Shown: positions 10,901-22,800, counted from the stretch's first letter. The stretch: DNA of 64,000 bases from Saprospiraceae bacterium (GCA_020627825.1 JAHDGD010000001.1:1-64000); one strand, 5' to 3'. Notes: generated by a model from the letters alone, not told the origin. A program made the numbers and translations.

Positions 10901-13900
10901 GTTGCGTTCCATCCGCTGGTAAGGCAAATTCATTTTCAATACCATAATCAAAAACATATGTTGGAACATTGTCTATTTGTACAATATACGAAGCAGAACC
11001 ATTAATATTTGAGGCATTTAAAGTAATGGTGATTTCATCATCAGTAGGATCAGAGGTGGTCCCATTATCGTTACATGAAAGAATCAACTGTTCTGCATTT
11101 ATAATACAATTAGTACTGCATGGATTTAAAGGAATTGAAAGCTCTTCAACAAAACAGTTTGTTTCAGAATCTATAAACTCAATTAACACCTCAAGACCAG
11201 AAGCTGGTATTGTAATTTCATGTTCCTCATTGTACGTAAAAACACCAAATTCTTCACCACTAATAATAACTGAAAATGAATTTAAATCGTTAGAAGTACT
11301 CGAAATCATGAAACTTATCACAAAAAAATCATCCGTTGAATCAGTTCCAGTACCAGCATTGTTACAAACATATTGTATGCTTTCAATATTTAGTTCAACC
11401 CCCTCATCAATTGAAAAGAAAAGTGTATCATAACAAAAATTAATATCTTCTATTTCTAGAGAGTAACTCCCAACTTCCAGATTCGTCAAGCCATCAGGAT
11501 ATGAAATAGAAGCTCCATTTAAAAACAAAACATAATTTATTAAGTCTTCTGGTTGGATGATCTCTACATTTCCAAAATCATTAAGACAATTTGGATCTAT
11601 GACATCAATTATAAGCTCTGGACTATTGTTTATAATCAATTCAAAACCTACAATTGAATAACAACCGAATAAGTTCGTAACTCTAACATAAATACTATCG
11701 TTTTCCATAAACGAATTTGAAATGAATCCATTCATTTGGGCGTAAGCCTCTTCTAGAGTTAAAAAATATTCAAATATATTATCTACATTATTATTGATTA
11801 TCGTATTAAATTGGTCAAACTCCACACTCACTGGCAAATCTTCTTCATTTACACAATATGCTATATCCTCTGGTGCCGTGACAGGTGGACCACTTATCAC
11901 TTCAAGCGTCACTTCTGTTAAAGTAGATGAAAAACATCCTGGAAATTCTATACTCTCTGTTCCTATAAAATAAGTATAAATTCCTTGTGTAAATTGTTCT
12001 AATATTAGACTATCAACCCCACTTAAAAATGGTGTATCATCATTTATGTCTTCGTACCAATGTAAGATCAAGCCTTCTTCATGAATTCCATAAACAATGC
12101 CCACCTGATCACTTTCACATATTACATCACCTACCCCTTCTGGAGCGGGAACTTGTGGACAATTACAATTTGGGGGATTTACCATTAAAAACCCTACACA
12201 TGAATTCATAGGATCTAGATAATTAATCGTAATATTTGATTCTATAGGAATGTCTATAATCCATACAATTCCCCCACCTTGCTCGACTACTTCACCTTCA
12301 GTCGCTAAAATCAAGGCTCCAAATGACTGTAATTCAATCGTGTATGTAGTATTGTTGTTTGTACAGAAAATAGTATCTATTTCAACAGGTTCTAATTCAA
12401 AATAATTAATAGAAATAATTGCTTGATCTTCCTGACAAGAATTTCCAGATTGCACCGTGTAACTAAATTCATATACACCTGGATCTTGACTGTTTATTAC
12501 AATTTCTGTTGGATTATCTAAATTTACATTAGCCCCGTCCAAGTCTTGCCAAAAACCACCAGGAGTATACGTGTCTCCCAATAACTCAATCAAATTCACC
12601 ACTCCTGGAACACATAATTCAGTTTCATTATCATTACCTGCAACAGGCGGTAAATCAACAATTATTGTGATTGGTATCTCTTCTTCACATCCTAAATCGT
12701 TAAACACTCGAATCGTATACAATGTAGTTTCTATAGGCGATACTACTAAATCAAATAATTGTGTTGCAACATCTGATGGAAATCCTTCATAGTAGTTTAT
12801 TTCAAAAGCTTGACCATTATTATCTTCAACGGTGATAGATTCTAAATCAAAACTACTTCCTAAACAAATATTACTTTCTATAGGATCTACAGTCAAGGAT
12901 AAGTCAGGAGATAAAGTTACAAATTGAACATGTTCTATTTCTTCCAGAGTACAAGGATCTGTAAAACTCCATATATGGGTATAAACATTATCAACAAAAT
13001 CTACTTCGGCTGCGACCAAACCCGAAATAGAGCATTCACCTAAAATGTCATTACTATAACTCAATTCCTCTGGAGGTATATATGCCTGTCCACAATTAAG
13101 TGTAATATCCTCCGGAGGGTTTACAAATTCTGGAGGAGATGCTTGTTCTACTGTTATAGTACGAATGAATGTTAAAACATTACCACATAAATCTGTTTCT
13201 GACCAAGATTGAGTAATTATTCCGCCACATTCATCATAACTACCTGTTTGGAGAGCTATACTAGACCCTGAAATCAAACATAATCCTTCTGCATTATTGG
13301 TATAATTAATTAAATTGGGGAAATTACCCACTTCATTACAAGTTATAGTGATGTCTTCAGGTGTATTTATAAAATTCGGAGCATCCGCTTCCGTAATCGT
13401 AATCGTTTGATTTGCTTCAATTGTTCTACCACAATCGTCCGTGAATGTCCAAGTATATACAATCTCTCCTCCACAAGCTGTATAATTTTCAGATACAGTA
13501 GGAACAACTGTATCTGATATTAGGCAATCACCACTTAAACCATTTGTTACATTTAAGTTCTGTGGAGAAGGAATCGAATTGCAAGTTATAGTAGTATTAG
13601 TAGGAATTGATGAAAAACTAGCTTCTGTGGCTGCAAGTACAGTAATATTTTGTGTAGCAGTATAGGTGGTACCGCAATCATCTATTGTTTCCCAAGTTAC
13701 CACAAGATCGCCTCCACAAGCATCATAGCTTCCTGATACTTCAGGAGCTACTTCCCCACTTATAAGACATGCACCTATACCATTATTTGTAAAAGTGAGA
13801 TCAATTAGATTTACCTCTACTTCATCGCAATCAAGAGTTAAGCTAGAGGGTATATTTTCAAATGCGATTGGTTCTAAATCTGAGACTGTTATAATCCTAC

Positions 13901-16163
13901 TGTGAGTATAATCATTTCCACAAATGTCTGTAAACATCCATTCTTCTGTTATTGAATTTGTACAAGGATTTAGCGAACTTAATGTCCCCATCACTTGTCC
14001 TTCAATCAAACAATCTCCAGAAGAACTATTACTATAATTTAATAAAGAAGAATTCAAAGGAACTGCTCCACAAGAAACAGTTATATCTTGAGGAGGATTT
14101 ATAAATAATGGCATTTCTGCAGGTAGTACCGTAATTTGTTGTGTATGTTCTATACTTCGATTGCAATCATCTATGTAGGTCCAAGTATTCAATAATTCAC
14201 CACCACATACATCATATGTACCTGTTGTAATTGCTTCAACTTGTCCTGAAATATTGCAGACTCCATCTTCATTATTAGTAAAATTCAAATCATCAAATGA
14301 AGACGGGATTTCTTCGCAAGACATAGACGTATTGGAAGGTGGATCAACAAACATAGCCTCAGGTGCTTCTTCTACTGTAATTGTTTGAGTATGTTCAGCT
14401 CTCCTATTGCATTCATCTGTATATTCCCAATAAATTGTATACTCTCCACCACACACATCATGAGTACCATTTAAAACTCCAGTTACTGTTCCCGAATTTT
14501 CACAATTATCAGTTAAGCCATTCTGCCATGTAAGATCTGAAGCTTGGGGTACAAATGAACACACTTGTGTTTCATCTTCAGGTGGGTCTATAAATTCTGG
14601 AGGAGCTAATGGTTGTACAATAATTGTTTGCGTATGACTTTGTTCATTTCCACATGAATCAATTGCAATCCAAGTTCTTTCTATCGTACCACCTTCACAT
14701 AAGGTAGTGTCTAGAATTTCGTTGTCAAGTGTTGAAACACCTGACAATCCACAATTATCCATCCAATTTAAGTCAATCGCATCTTCTACATTATAGATGC
14801 AATCGTATTCAATATTAGGAAGCGGATTGTTAAAAATAGGGGGCTCATCATCTTCAAAATAAATAATCAATAATTCTACATCGCAACAATTATTCTCACA
14901 GTCGTATAGATTAATGTCATCACCTATTTGAGGAACGGGAGAATCATCTCCGATATAATGATTATATGCATGCACAAAAAAAGTATCACATACATCACTC
15001 TCTAGAATGAGTGATGTTCCATTTACAACTTCATAGATAATACCTTCTTCAGAAGATAATAATAAATACTGATCATAAATTGGCAGATCTTGGTAATTTG
15101 ATACGGAAACTGTTATCATTTCTCCAGGACAAGCGTTAGAACCTGTTAATTCTCCTGCATCTGCTTCACAACAAAATTCAGGTAGGACCGTAATGGTGTC
15201 AGATAATACGCACCCATTAGTAGATGTAGCAGTTATGGCATAATCTGTTTCTTCTGTGGGACACACTTCAATTGTAGTTGTTGTTTCTCCAGTACTCCAC
15301 AAATATGAATCACAACCTGTTCCAGCATCTAAAACAACACAATCCCCTTCACAGATATTCACTTCTTCGGGTAGTTGAGGAATAAATTCGATTATAAAAT
15401 TCAAATCGAAAATGCAATTATCATCAGTACCCCATCCTCCTGTTTGAGCATCATCTGTAATAAAAAAACCAATAGTTTCAGTTGTTAAATCAGCAATTTG
15501 AGGGCAAAATGAAAGTTCGAACCCAAATTCTGGACAATTGAATTCGCAATTATCTCCCCAATTGTCAGAAGGATCTCCATCTGTTAACCAAGGGTCATCC
15601 TCTTCACAAAAAGCACCAAATCCATTACAGTCATTACCATCCCAACTAGAATTATCCCCACCAAAACATCCTGCACCTAATGGATCAAAATAATAGCCTT
15701 GCCCAAAAGTTTGATTAAAACAAACTCCCGTTATTTCATCTTGAAAAATCCAATCATCAGTAGGTAATACAACTTCGGCTGCACTCCATCCATCAGAAGA
15801 CTGAAAAGAAACACCATGAATCCAGTTTATGCCACTACCCTGCTCCCAAACAAAATCAAGCTCTACAACCATACTGATTTCTCCACAACCATCAATTTGC
15901 ACTTGAATATTACTCCCTGTAGCTTCTCCTCCAGCTAACACTGTACCATCAATTGTAGATGTTGAATTTAAAATTGTTCCACCTGAAAATTCAGTAACTG
16001 TTAAAGTCGCTTCACATATTGAACAGAGATTTGTGCCTGGGCATTGACTTTTAAGATATCCGCAAATAAGGAATACAGTTAGTGTAGATAATATAGATTT
16101 AGAAGCAAACAAAATTCGAACTAAAATACTAAAAAATCTATTGTTCTTTTTCGAATTCAACAA
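7959..16163 (-). CDS. giant T9SS type B secreted repeat protein (gliding-motility-associated C-terminal domain)
   Basis: 2734 residues. The N-terminal export signal is near residues 18-39 (ILSTLTVFLICGYLKSQ). Residues of about 40-330 form a cysteine-rich module. There follow eight HYR-like repeats of about 81 residues (roughly 440-1090), a mixed region, five repeats of about 97 residues with CNNNGT-type starts and PCS-C ends (roughly 1590-2070), and four PKD/SprB-like repeats of about 80 residues. The last about 90 residues are the type B sorting domain (YTPNVFTPNDDGLNDFF; FNRWGEKVF; GWDGKFKG; NPGVFAFYAIV), recognised by the type IX secretion system at the outer membrane. The protein is very rich in Asp, Glu, Asn, Thr and Cys and poor in Lys. 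Likely a surface adhesin or extracellular scaffold comparable in style to SprB; ligand unknown. Confidence 0.9.
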   Translation of the reverse strand: MLNSKKNNRFFSILVRILFASKSILSTLTVFLICGYLKSQCPGTNLCSICEATLTVTEFSGGTILNSTSTIDGTVLAGGEATGSNIQVQIDGCGEISMVVELDFVWEQGSGINWIHGVSFQSSDGWSAAEVVLPTDDWIFQDEITGVCFNQTFGQGYYFDPLGAGCFGGDNSSWDGNDCNGFGAFCEEDDPWLTDGDPSDNWGDNCEFNCPEFGFELSFCPQIADLTTETIGFFITDDAQTGGWGTDDNCIFDLNFIIEFIPQLPEEVNICEGDCVVLDAGTGCDSYLWSTGETTTTIEVCPTEETDYAITATSTNGCVLSDTITVLPEFCCEADAGELTGSNACPGEMITVSVSNYQDLPIYDQYLLLSSEEGIIYEVVNGTSLILESDVCDTFFVHAYNHYIGDDSPVPQIGDDINLYDCENNCCDVELLIIYFEDDEPPIFNNPLPNIEYDCIYNVEDAIDLNWMDNCGLSGVSTLDNEILDTTLCEGGTIERTWIAIDSCGNEQSHTQTIIVQPLAPPEFIDPPEDETQVCSFVPQASDLTWQNGLTDNCENSGTVTGVLNGTHDVCGGEYTIYWEYTDECNRRAEHTQTITVEEAPEAMFVDPPSNTSMSCEEIPSSFDDLNFTNNEDGVCNISGQVEAITTGTYDVCGGELLNTWTYIDDCNRSIEHTQQITVLPAEMPLFINPPQDITVSCGAVPLNSSLLNYSNSSSGDCLIEGQVMGTLSSLNPCTNSITEEWMFTDICGNDYTHSRIITVSDLEPIAFENIPSSLTLDCDEVEVNLIDLTFTNNGIGACLISGEVAPEVSGSYDACGGDLVVTWETIDDCGTTYTATQNITVLAATEASFSSIPTNTTITCNSIPSPQNLNVTNGLSGDCLISDTVVPTVSENYTACGGEIVYTWTFTDDCGRTIEANQTITITEADAPNFINTPEDITITCNEVGNFPNLINYTNNAEGLCLISGSSIALQTGSYDECGGIITQSWSETDLCGNVLTFIRTITVEQASPPEFVNPPEDITLNCGQAYIPPEELSYSNDILGECSISGLVAAEVDFVDNVYTHIWSFTDPCTLEEIEHVQFVTLSPDLSLTVDPIESNICLGSSFDLESITVEDNNGQAFEINYYEGFPSDVATQLFDLVVSPIETTLYTIRVFNDLGCEEEIPITIIVDLPPVAGNDNETELCVPGVVNLIELLGDTYTPGGFWQDLDGANVNLDNPTEIVINSQDPGVYEFSYTVQSGNSCQEDQAIISINYFELEPVEIDTIFCTNNNTTYTIELQSFGALILATEGEVVEQGGGIVWIIDIPIESNITINYLDPMNSCVGFLMVNPPNCNCPQVPAPEGVGDVICESDQVGIVYGIHEEGLILHWYEDINDDTPFLSGVDSLILEQFTQGIYTYFIGTESIEFPGCFSSTLTEVTLEVISGPPVTAPEDIAYCVNEEDLPVSVEFDQFNTIINNNVDNIFEYFLTLEEAYAQMNGFISNSFMENDSIYVRVTNLFGCYSIVGFELIINNSPELIIDVIDPNCLNDFGNVEIIQPEDLINYVLFLNGASISYPDGLTNLEVGSYSLEIEDINFCYDTLFFSIDEGVELNIESIQYVCNNAGTGTDSTDDFFVISFMISSTSNDLNSFSVIISGEEFGVFTYNEEHEITIPASGLEVLIEFIDSETNCFVEELSIPLNPCSTNCIINAEQLILSCNDNGTTSDPTDDEITITLNASNINGSASYIVQIDNVPTYVFDYGIENEFALPADGTQPLILLVDSEDNQCQLVLDDIVLSSCSSECSLNIESISLECNNNSTEDIENDDFYMIDVTIEIYNGSSTNEVLLTVDDNTPIELNYNEIEINLSADNDFHTIVIQDIDSSLCADTIQVGPLTPCSTPCSISLDFFETECFDNNTPMNSSDDYIEVTWEANVIDGATNNLYQLYIANNLEGSYAYGSVNSLNIPASNIGDITFELVDSEFENCTILEEINTSSCSFMCSLNADLVSVICDNNGTNNVENDDVFYIEILVSGNNVLDVWQIENEMQVYPYNEIVQLGPFNISDGAFELIITDTLNESCPFEIEIVPPNPCSQCIQSIEAGDSIEINCSMLTATLIGLSTHPATLYTWEGPQGIISNDSVAQSNSIGWHYFFANYADGCSLVDSVYVFSEDEIPISYAGVDSILTCDVQFIEIIGLHNLDEMYSSYWVDAQGNQLSINDTLTVVESGFYYFVVVNEINGCVSAPDEVFIGLNIEEPDALIFSNPSNILDCKIEMITLSYALQDHVIYEWMYNDSTSTEAFFMLDTTGLVILSAIDTISGCSSIDTLEIEQLEDFPIINIAPFEAINCLNTEILLDVSSSIPNVSLLFEWYNENGDLISNNPMIQVNEMGTYFISITDTISGCVNQDTIQVENIINQPSLNVSDDVSFNCLDTQAILTAEANFQGEYTWFTNDGMIISDPVSSEINVNSIGTYYVSFIDEVTFCEAIDSVQIFENFNVLSLSDWNIINESCYLESDGQINIGSIQGGTEPYSLSLDGEEILETDLLDLKPGDYLLQVVDAEGCELDTVFVIEQAEEMTIESIGEIILNAGENGELIVETNISIDEIDTIIWTPDQYLSCSNCLINSTNAVNDIEYTVTIINVHGCEISTSIQVRVELLSNIYTPNVFTPNDDGLNDFFTIFTDREMIISELAIFNRWGEKVFDVRNIPTNKEELGWDGKFKGENVNPGVFAFYAIVILPDENGEKLLKGDITVLK
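8750..9945 (-). repeat. four PKD/SprB-like protein repeats in the giant gene
   Basis: Encodes four units of about 80 residues, each with a Cys near the start (for example AINCLNTEILL, SFNCLDTQAIL), an aromatic FEW/YTW core, GTYFISITD and a Cys near the end followed by DTIQV. Divergent at DNA level. Boundaries are approximate. Confidence 0.6.
9945..11397 (-). repeat. five cysteine-bounded repeats of about 97 residues in the giant gene
   Basis: Each unit opens with a C-NNNGT-like motif and a DPTDD/ENDD acidic patch, and closes with PCSTNC, SCSSEC, PCSTPC, SCSFMC or PCSQC. The acidic patch resembles a Ca-binding loop. I do not recognise the family. Boundaries are approximate. Confidence 0.65.
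12905..14860 (-). repeat. eight HYR-like repeats of about 81 residues in the giant gene
   Basis: Each unit has a PPEDIT-C start, GxCxISG in the middle, YDxCGG followed by TWxxxDxCGR, and ends in TITVxxA. The four regularly spaced Cys suggest two disulfides per unit. DNA period is about 243 bp but diverged. Boundaries are approximate. Confidence 0.75.
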
Positions 16164-16167
16164 AATA

Positions 16168-16743
16168 TCAATAAATGAATCGATATGTCAAATTAATCCT
16201 TGGATCTACTTCTTTCTTTGTTTTAGCAATCGTATGCTTCCAAAAATGTTGTGTTTCTCCTGTCATGATAAGTAAACTACCATGATCAAGGTCTATAGAA
16301 AGTGATTCCTTATTATCATATTTGTGTTTCATCCTAAATCGGCGAGTTTGTCCAAATGATAAACTAGCAATAATTGGATTTTCACCAAGTTCTTTCTCGT
16401 CATCAGCATGCCAACCATTACTATCCCTTCCATCTCGGTATAAGTTTGCTAAAACTGAATTAAATTTGAACCCAGAATACTTTTCTAATTTTACACGGAT
16501 AGTACTTAATAATTCAGTCCATGCTAATGGTTTCATTTCTATACCAGAATAACAATAAGTTTTCTTTTCATCTCCATACCAAGCTTGAAGTCTTGGAATT
16601 TTATGTGTTTTCCCAAATAAGAATATATCGTCTTGTTTCCAAGAAAGTGTTGTATACAATTCTTGAAAAATTCTGTCGGATTCTTCCTTATTGAAAAATA
16701 AAGGCAAATAGCTAACACGTCCATTTTTTAATTTTATTTCCAT
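16168..16743 (-). CDS. AlkB-like 2-oxoglutarate/Fe(II) dioxygenase
   Basis: 191 residues, close to ALKBH2/3-type DNA demethylases, which remove 1-methyladenine and 3-methylcytosine by oxidative dealkylation. Iron ligands are H112 and D114 in NGWHADDE, and H170 in HFWKHTI. The 2OG-binding arginine pair lies in RINLTYR (R182, R188). RFRMKHK and DLDHGSLLIMTGETQ are family hallmarks, and LANLYRDGRD resembles the nucleotide lid region. It sits only 4 bp upstream of the giant surface-protein gene on the same strand, so they may be cotranscribed, though the functions have no obvious link. No Ada-type regulator is present nearby. Confidence 0.92.
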   Translation of the reverse strand: MEIKLKNGRVSYLPLFFNKEESDRIFQELYTTLSWKQDDIFLFGKTHKIPRLQAWYGDEKKTYCYSGIEMKPLAWTELLSTIRVKLEKYSGFKFNSVLANLYRDGRDSNGWHADDEKELGENPIIASLSFGQTRRFRMKHKYDNKESLSIDLDHGSLLIMTGETQHFWKHTIAKTKKEVDPRINLTYRFIY

Positions 16744-16827
16744 ACGATTTATGTAATCATTAATAAAATCACGTCTTGTTTATGATTTTTATTTTTAAGA
16801 TTCCAATAATTGCTATATTTTACACTT

Positions 16828-19800
16828 ATGAAGTTTAAATACAAAATACAAAACAAGCACTTTTATATATCGTTCAGCATCTGGTGTATACTGATTTCAT
16901 TTCTCTCTTGTAATACTCAAAAAAAAGTTTCTATGTCCAATGATATTAATTCAAATTATGAGACGTTATGGCAACATTATTCAGAACATATATCATCAGG
17001 AAAAAACAAAGATGCATTGGGCGTATTAGATTCCATTGGAAATATGGCTAAAAAAGATGAAAATGATGCACAATTATTAAAAACATATTTTAGCAGAGCA
17101 TCTACAATAGCTCATTATGAAGATAATATAAAAAATCAGATCCTATTTATTGAAAAACATAAAACAAACTTAACTTCTGGTTCTGCAATTGCAATATGCA
17201 ATTCATATCTTGCTGAATTATATACGACATACCTACAAAAACACACTTTTAAATTAAGAAATTCTACAGAAATTTTTTCTGAAATTATACCGGATTCACT
17301 CGAGGATTATTCATTAGTTCAATTGCAAAAAAAAGCAAATCAATATGCTAACCTTTCCTTAAAATCCGAAGATACAAAAACAATACTGCTAAACGAATAC
17401 GGACCGATAATTGAAAAATTGGATGTGAATGGAGCTATTTATAGAAATACAGTATATGATTTATTAGTTCATAGAGCAATACAACATTACAGTAATTCAT
17501 CTAATCTGATTCCCCAAACTAAAAATGAATTTAGTTTGAATCAAGATGTGGCTTTCGCCCAAAGTGATCCCTTTTTACAATATGATTTTAATGCAAAAGG
17601 AGATTCTTCAGGTGTAAAAGAAGTGATTCTACTCTTTCAAAAGCTTGAAAAAGAGAATAAGTCAAATGAGAATAAACAAGCATTTATTCAATTAAATAGA
17701 TTGGAATATGTTTATCGGAACAGTACGCATCCTAATAAAATAGATTTATATGAAAAAGCATTAGAAACATTATATTCAGCCAACGAAAAAAGTCCAATAT
17801 TAGCACATGTTTCTTCAAAATACATCACACATGTTATCTCTAGAGGGAATACATTATTAGGAAATATTGAAAAAGAAAACCCATATTTCATTAAAGCTCA
17901 ATCAATTATTGATCATACTTTAACTCTTAAGTTAAATGCAAAAGAACGAAAACATATTGAATATCTTAAGCAACAAATCAATACGAAAAGTTTAAATGTA
18001 GTAACAGAACAAGTGTATCCATCTGTTTACGATTTTCCTATTAAAATTGATTATAGAAATATAAAAAATGTACAGGCTGAACTTTATCGCTTAGAAAAAG
18101 AAGATCTTATAAAATACTACGAAGACTCCAATAAAGAAAGAACATTTGGAACTAAAGTTAAATCATTTGATATTTCATTACTTGGAACGGAAGATTTGGA
18201 TCAGCACTCTTTAGAATATACAATGGAATCTTTAAATGATGGTGCTTATTTATTAGTATTAAAAGCTAAAAATGGAAATCTAAAGAGTTATGCTCTTTTT
18301 CATGTTTCGAATATCGCTGCAGTAAAGGTTAATAATAACTTGCAAGTTATGGATCGAATGAGTGGAAATCCAAAGCAAGCAAAAATCGAACGATATAAAA
18401 GGGAATGGAAAAGAAATGGAAATGTATTAAAGTACATAGATTCTAAAGAAACCTCGATTAATGGGTTAGCGACTTTCATCGAATCAAGAGAAAGTTATTT
18501 ATTTCACATATCCTCAGATGAAAGCTCCTTATTTACTTCTGATAATTTTTATTATCAAGAATACAGTCCAAGAAGAAAAAATGTATACACCTTAAATTTC
18601 ACAGATAGAGCTATTTACAGGCCAGGACAAACTGTTTATTTTAAATCAATCCTATATAACACTCATACTCAAAGTGTTCTTCCAAATGAAAAAATTACAG
18701 TTGAATTACTAGATGCCAACTATCAACTCATTGAAAGTAGTCAAATAAAAACGAATGAATTTGGTTCTGTAAATGGAGAATTCAAAATTCCAACTGACGT
18801 TCTAAATGGACAATTTTCTTTACGATTCAGCCTCGCAAAAGAAAACATCAGTAGTGTCAAATCTATTCGTGTTGAAGAATATAAAAGGCCTACTTTCAAA
18901 ATTGAATTTGAAACAGTAAAAGAAACCTATTCCTTTGGCAACGAAGTAAAAAGTGTTGGTAAAGCTATTTCATATAATGAAGTGCCTGTAAATAATCAAA
19001 ACGTAGAGTATTCAATTGTACGTAATCAAGTATATAGATGGTATTACAGTAGATATTACAATCCCACACCTGCTAAAATAATTGCAAATGGTGAAGTTAA
19101 AACTGATGAAAAAGGTAAGTTCCTTATTGCGTTCACGCCTGAACTTCCACAAACTCAAAATCAATACAATACATATTCTTACACTATAGAGGCAAAAATA
19201 ACAGATGAAAAAGGCGAAACAAGAACACAACAAACTGTTATTTATGTTAGCGATAAAGATTTTATCATACATTCAAATAAGCAAAACTACACGCACGAAG
19301 ATCAAGATATACAAATACATCTTACCAATCAAAATGGAGAACGTATACATGATAAGATTACATGTTCTATTTATGAACTAGAGGCTCCTTCATCATTTTT
19401 TATAAATAAAAAATGGGAAGCTGAATTTAATCCATTGAATAAGGAGGAATATAATAAAAGAACTGTAATTTATCCTTATAAAGATGAAACTAGATTGGAA
19501 AACCTTCCTATTCTAAAAGAAATTTCGAAAGAAGATATTTCTATAGATTCGCTATACATATATTCTTTAAACAACTTAACTAATGGGCTATTTAAAATCA
19601 TTCTTTCAAGTCCAAATGCTGATACAGTCAGCCTGTTTATAGATAACAATAAAAATTCATTTTATAATAAAAGTGTTCTTAATGTTCAATCTCCTGAATC
19701 TATTTTATGTAACAACACACTTGAAGTAAACTTAAATAGCCTGCATAATCTACATATGTATGAAGTAGAGAATAGACAAAATGGAGGCTCAACATATAAA

Positions 19801-22800
19801 GCGTATCCTATTCTAAAGTCTAATAATCAGTTGTATTCCATCTCAAAAAGTGATGAAGGAGGCATTGAATTACATTACTTTACTTACTTTAACAATCGGT
19901 ATCATAAAATATCTAAATTTATTCAGGTTAAAGATCCGAAGAAAGAACTTAAATTAACTTGGGAAACATTTAGAAGTGAGTTGTATCCTGGTTCAGAAGA
20001 AAAGTGGAGACTAAAAATTTTAGACAATGAAAATCAGATTGTCCCAATCGAGCTTGTAACAAGCTTATATGATAAATCATTAGATGCATTTTATAAGCAT
20101 AATTGGTCCACCTTCACTATTCCAAATACTATAAAAAGATCTGATATATCGCCATATTCCGATCACACTACATACAGTAGAAATTATAATAAGGAACGCT
20201 ATACCGGTTCTTTCCTTGATCCTTTTGATTTTCCTTACATACACACGAATATTCCTATTGCCTTTAGACACCGAAATGGAGGATATTATTTTGATGGAGA
20301 ACATGTGGAAGTAATGATGGAAGAAGGAGCAGTACTTGATGAAGTAACCGTTACTGGCAATGGAAAGCAAGGGCCTATAAAAAAAGCTAGAAGAGCTTTA
20401 GCCAGCAAAGTTTCAGGAGTAATGAATGGTGATATGGCTTCAGCTTCATATGAAGCTCCATCAGTTGAAAATGAAGATTCTTCTCTAAACTCACAAGATT
20501 TGGACAATAATGCTTCATCTAATAATGATGATGGTTTTATTCGTACAAACTTGAATGAAACTGTATTCTTCAAACCAGATTTAGTAACGAATAGCGAAGG
20601 AGACATCGTTTTAGAATTCACAATGAATGAAGCATTAACAGAATGGAAATTACTTGCATTTGGACATAGTAAGTACTTACAATTCATATCAGATGAGGAA
20701 AGTATTCGTACCAAGAAAGATTTAATGGTTTTTCCCAATGGCCCTAGGTTTTTCAGAAAAGGAGATCAAATCGTCATTCCAGCCGATATTCGAAATATGA
20801 GTGCATCGAATTTAAATATTAAAGCAGAGATTAAGATTTTCGATATTATTTCAAATAAAGAAATTACCTCTCTTTTTACTAATTCAAAAAAAATAAAAGC
20901 TTTAACTATAGATGGAGGAAAAAATGCTTTAGTAGAATGGTCGTTGAAGATTCCTGAAAATATCGACGGAATAAGATATCAAATAATAGCAACAAGTGAT
21001 CTATTTAAAGATGGAGAAGAAAAAACAGCTATTGTCCTCGACAATAGAAAAATGGTAACAGAAAGTAAAGTATATGTAATCAATGAAAAGGAGACTGCAT
21101 CACTGGAAACATCTTTAAAAAACAGCCAATCAATTGATCCCAAACTATATAATATTTCTGTGGTCAGTAATCCCTCATGGCTTGCCGTTCAAACTTTACC
21201 TTATCTTATGGAATACCGTTATAAATGCACAGAGCAAATATTCTCTCGGTATTTTTCCAATGTTTTAGCAAAGCACATTTTGGATGAAAATCCATCCATA
21301 GAAAAAGTGTATAAAGACTGGAATGCTAAAAATCAATTAAAATCTAATTTAAATAAAAACGAGGAATTAAAATATGTACTTCTTGAACAAACTCCATGGG
21401 TATTGGATGCACTTGATGAAGAACAACAGATGGAACAGTTAGCTACTTTATTTGATAGAGAAAGAGTTCGTGCCGAATTGATAGCAAATCAAGAAGTCAT
21501 TCTATCAAGAAGCATGCAAGGTGCACTTCCTTGGTTTCCAAAAGGAAGACCAAATTTATATATCACTCAATATATTTTGCAAGGATTTGGACAACTGAGA
21601 AAATTGGATGTCATGGAAGAAGATCCTAAAATGAATGTATTTTATAAAGAGTCATTTTCTTACATTCAAGATGAATGGAACAAAATGGAAAGAAGTTCTA
21701 TCCCTAAACCTTCTTCTGTTTCTCCCCTTCAAATTCATTTTCTTTATACAAGTTCCTTTTTCAAAGATTTGAAACTGAAATTAGAAACGAAAACTAATGT
21801 AAAAAGATGGGTGAAAATCATTAAGAAAGATTGGATTTCCTATAGTTTATTAAATAAAGCACAATTAGCACTTTATTTCCATAGAAATGGTGATGCTGAA
21901 TTTGCCTCTACAATTCTTGAGCATTTAAGGCAAACAAGCATATTTAAAGAAAATTTAGGACGATATTGGAAAGAAACAAATGGCTATTTCTGGTATCAAT
22001 CTAATCTAGAAGCTCAATCATTACTGATGGTGGCGTTTCAAGAAATAGAACAAAACACTGCTTTTGTAGAAGAATTGAAGCAATGGCTTTTATCAAATAA
22101 ACAAACCAATAAATGGAATTCGACAAAGTCAACTACACAAGCTGTTTATGCAATTCTTGAAACGGGTGAAAATAAATTATCGGAACAAAAGTTGGTAAAA
22201 GTCGAAGGAGTAAATTCTTCGCTTATAAATCAATCTGAAATCAAAAAAGCTGTGGGGGAATACAACATTCAATATACTTCTTCCTCTGTCAATGATGTTC
22301 CAAATTCTATCACTGTATCTAATCCAAATTCAACGAAAGCATGGGTGAGCACGACCTATCAATATGTTGAAGATATAGATAAAATAGAGCAATATCAGGA
22401 AACCCCCTTGAAAATACGAAGGGCACTTTTTAAAAAGCAATCTGGTGAAAGAGGTCCCGTCTTAATTCCATTAGAAGCTAATGATTTTTTAGAAATTGGT
22501 GATGAATTAGTCATAAAACTCACACTTGAAGTAGATCGACCTATGGAGTTTATTCACATCCAGGATTCGAGAGCTTCAGGCACTGAGCCAAAATCTGTCT
22601 TAAGCGGATATACTTATCAAAATGGTTTGTACTATTACGAAGAGACAAAAGATGAAGCAACCAACTTTTTTATTGATTATTTACCAAGAGGTGTTTATAA
22701 CTTCGAATACACTGTTTATGCTAGCCAAAAAGGAGATTTTTCTGCAGGTCTCGCTACTATTCAGTCTATGTATGCACCAGAATTTAATGCGCATTCTAGT

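Noticed and set aside
10969-11433. 154-residue plus-strand open frame inside the giant gene
   Set aside because: Antisense shadow of the repeat protein; composition is Ser/Ile-rich without a recognisable domain, and the minus-strand frame is convincingly coding throughout.
20286-20738. 150-residue minus-strand frame inside the alpha-2-macroglobulin gene
   Set aside because: Overlaps the conserved coding strand; no start signal or motif, and it mirrors the low-complexity insert.
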